From assembly GCA_938033975.1 (NCBI GenBank), contig CALHKJ010000195.1:1-7575 (forward strand): a stretch of 7,575 nt of DNA. The letters run 5' to 3'. Position 1 is the stretch's first letter. Every line of letters starts with the position of its first letter. The notes beneath the pieces were generated by a model, which was not told the DNA's origin, ran no database searches, and worked only from the letters and a program-made list of their open reading frames with translations. Position numbers and translations under genes: made by a program. This document shows, in pieces, positions 7,160-7,575 of the stretch. This DNA is from an uncultured Saprospiraceae bacterium. Its GTDB lineage: Bacteria > Bacteroidota > Bacteroidia > Chitinophagales > Saprospiraceae.

Positions 7160-7204
7160 TCTCCGAATGATAAATTATCATCCAAAAGTCTCCAATTCGG
7201 AGAC
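7160..7204 (+). promoter_or_regulatory. Competing RNA hairpins over the aminotransferase start codon
   Basis: Three sets of complementary arms overlap the start of the aminotransferase gene. TCTCCGAAT (7160-7168) is an exact reverse complement of ATTCGGAGA (7195-7203). ATGATAA (7167-7173) is complementary to TTATCAT (7175-7181), which includes the start codon. GTCTCC (7188-7193) is complementary to GGAGAC (7199-7204). The first and third compete for the same GGAGA, so two folds are mutually exclusive: one closes the region around the AUG, the other leaves only a weak AU hairpin there. This could be a translational control element or a 5' stabilising structure. The complementarity is seen; function is inferred. 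Confidence 0.4.
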
Positions 7205-7575
7205 AAGCATATTTGCGGTAATGTCTGCTTTGTCTAATAAACACAAGGCTATTAACCTGGGTCAAGGCTTTCCAAACTTCGATTGCTCCCAAAAATTAAA
7301 GGACTTAATAAAGCACTACCTAGAAGAAGGGAAAAACCAATACTGCCCAATGCCTGGATTGTTGGAACTTAGAGAAGTTTTATCAAGTAAAATCTCAAGT
7401 CTGTACAAGCAATCCTTTGATCCCTCAAGCGAAATAACAATTACGGCAGGAGCAACTCAAGCTCTATTCACTGCAGTTAATGCATTTATTTCTTATGGAG
7501 ATGAGGTAATCATTTTTGAGCCAGCCTATGATTCCTATAGGCCGTCTGTTGAAATCGCGGGAGGCGAAGTGCGCC
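7167..7575 (+). CDS. ybdL: Methionine aminotransferase, YbdL-like (partial, cut by the window end)
   Basis: The visible 136 residues are the N-terminal part of a fold-type I, PLP-dependent class I/II aminotransferase. The best match by memory is E. coli YbdL, which transaminates methionine and some aromatic amino acids: shared features are TSIFAVMSAL, the segment INLGQGFPNFD (29-39), NQYCPMPG, the PLP phosphate-binding TAGATQA (93-99), GDEV and PAYDSY (119-124). Kynurenine/glutamine-transaminase-type enzymes are close relatives, so substrate preference is uncertain. The PLP-binding lysine lies beyond the window; roughly 245 of about 380 residues are missing. The ATG at 7167 is chosen because an in-frame TAA sits at 7155 and conserved residues (TSIF) precede the internal Met19. 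It is divergent from the LuxR-type regulator gene. Inverted repeats cover its start codon, and a good -7 element lies just upstream. A role in methionine or aromatic amino-acid turnover is inferred from family only. Confidence 0.9.
   Translation, partial: MINYHPKVSNSETSIFAVMSALSNKHKAINLGQGFPNFDCSQKLKDLIKHYLEEGKNQYCPMPGLLELREVLSSKISSLYKQSFDPSSEITITAGATQALFTAVNAFISYGDEVIIFEPAYDSYRPSVEIAGGEVR

Noticed and set aside
7221..7223. Alternative start (Met19) for the aminotransferase, preceded by GGAGA at 7199-7203
   Set aside because: The GGAGA is 17 bases away, too far for a ribosome site, and the residues before Met19 (TSIF) match the YbdL family.

Overview
The window is AT-rich and has the look of a member of the phylum Bacteroidota, probably an aquatic Cytophagales/Flavobacteriales-type bacterium. 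Start codons are preceded by A/T-rich leaders without clear Shine-Dalgarno sequences. One upstream region carries an exact match to the Bacteroidota -7 promoter element TAnnTTTG. The ProA protein has a Bacteroidota-like active-site segment, and one regulator ends in the LuxR-type helix-turn-helix common in this phylum. The genus cannot be told from the sequence.

Layout. Positions 12-3953 (+) encode a very large soluble histidine kinase: a GAF-like N-terminus, seven consecutive PAS domains, then HisKA and HATPase_c. After a 175-bp gap comes a stand-alone Rcp1-type receiver (4129-4566, +). After another 108 bp comes proA, glutamate-5-semialdehyde dehydrogenase of proline synthesis (4675-5934, +). 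An 18-bp perfect stem-loop (5953-5992) then separates proA from a convergent gene (6010-6981, -), a response regulator with an unusual receiver / long coiled coil / LuxR-type HTH plan. Across a 185-bp divergent intergenic region, a YbdL-like methionine aminotransferase gene starts at 7167 (+) and runs off the right edge of the window. No gene-free stretch exceeds 300 bases. I see no RNA gene, insertion sequence, CRISPR array or attachment site.

How the parts fit. The kinase and the Rcp1-type receiver are very likely partners: the kinase catalytic core resembles phytochrome-type kinases, whose usual partner is an Rcp1-type receiver. Neither has a DNA-binding output, so the signal must leave through protein contact or onward phosphotransfer. 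The coiled-coil LuxR-type regulator, two genes away, is the only DNA-binding signalling protein here, but a link to the kinase is only a hypothesis. proA and the aminotransferase are ordinary amino-acid metabolism genes. The most notable non-coding signals are in the divergent region 6982-7210. There is a 16-bp perfect palindrome, and a set of inverted repeats that can fold the aminotransferase start codon into a hairpin with a mutually exclusive alternative fold.
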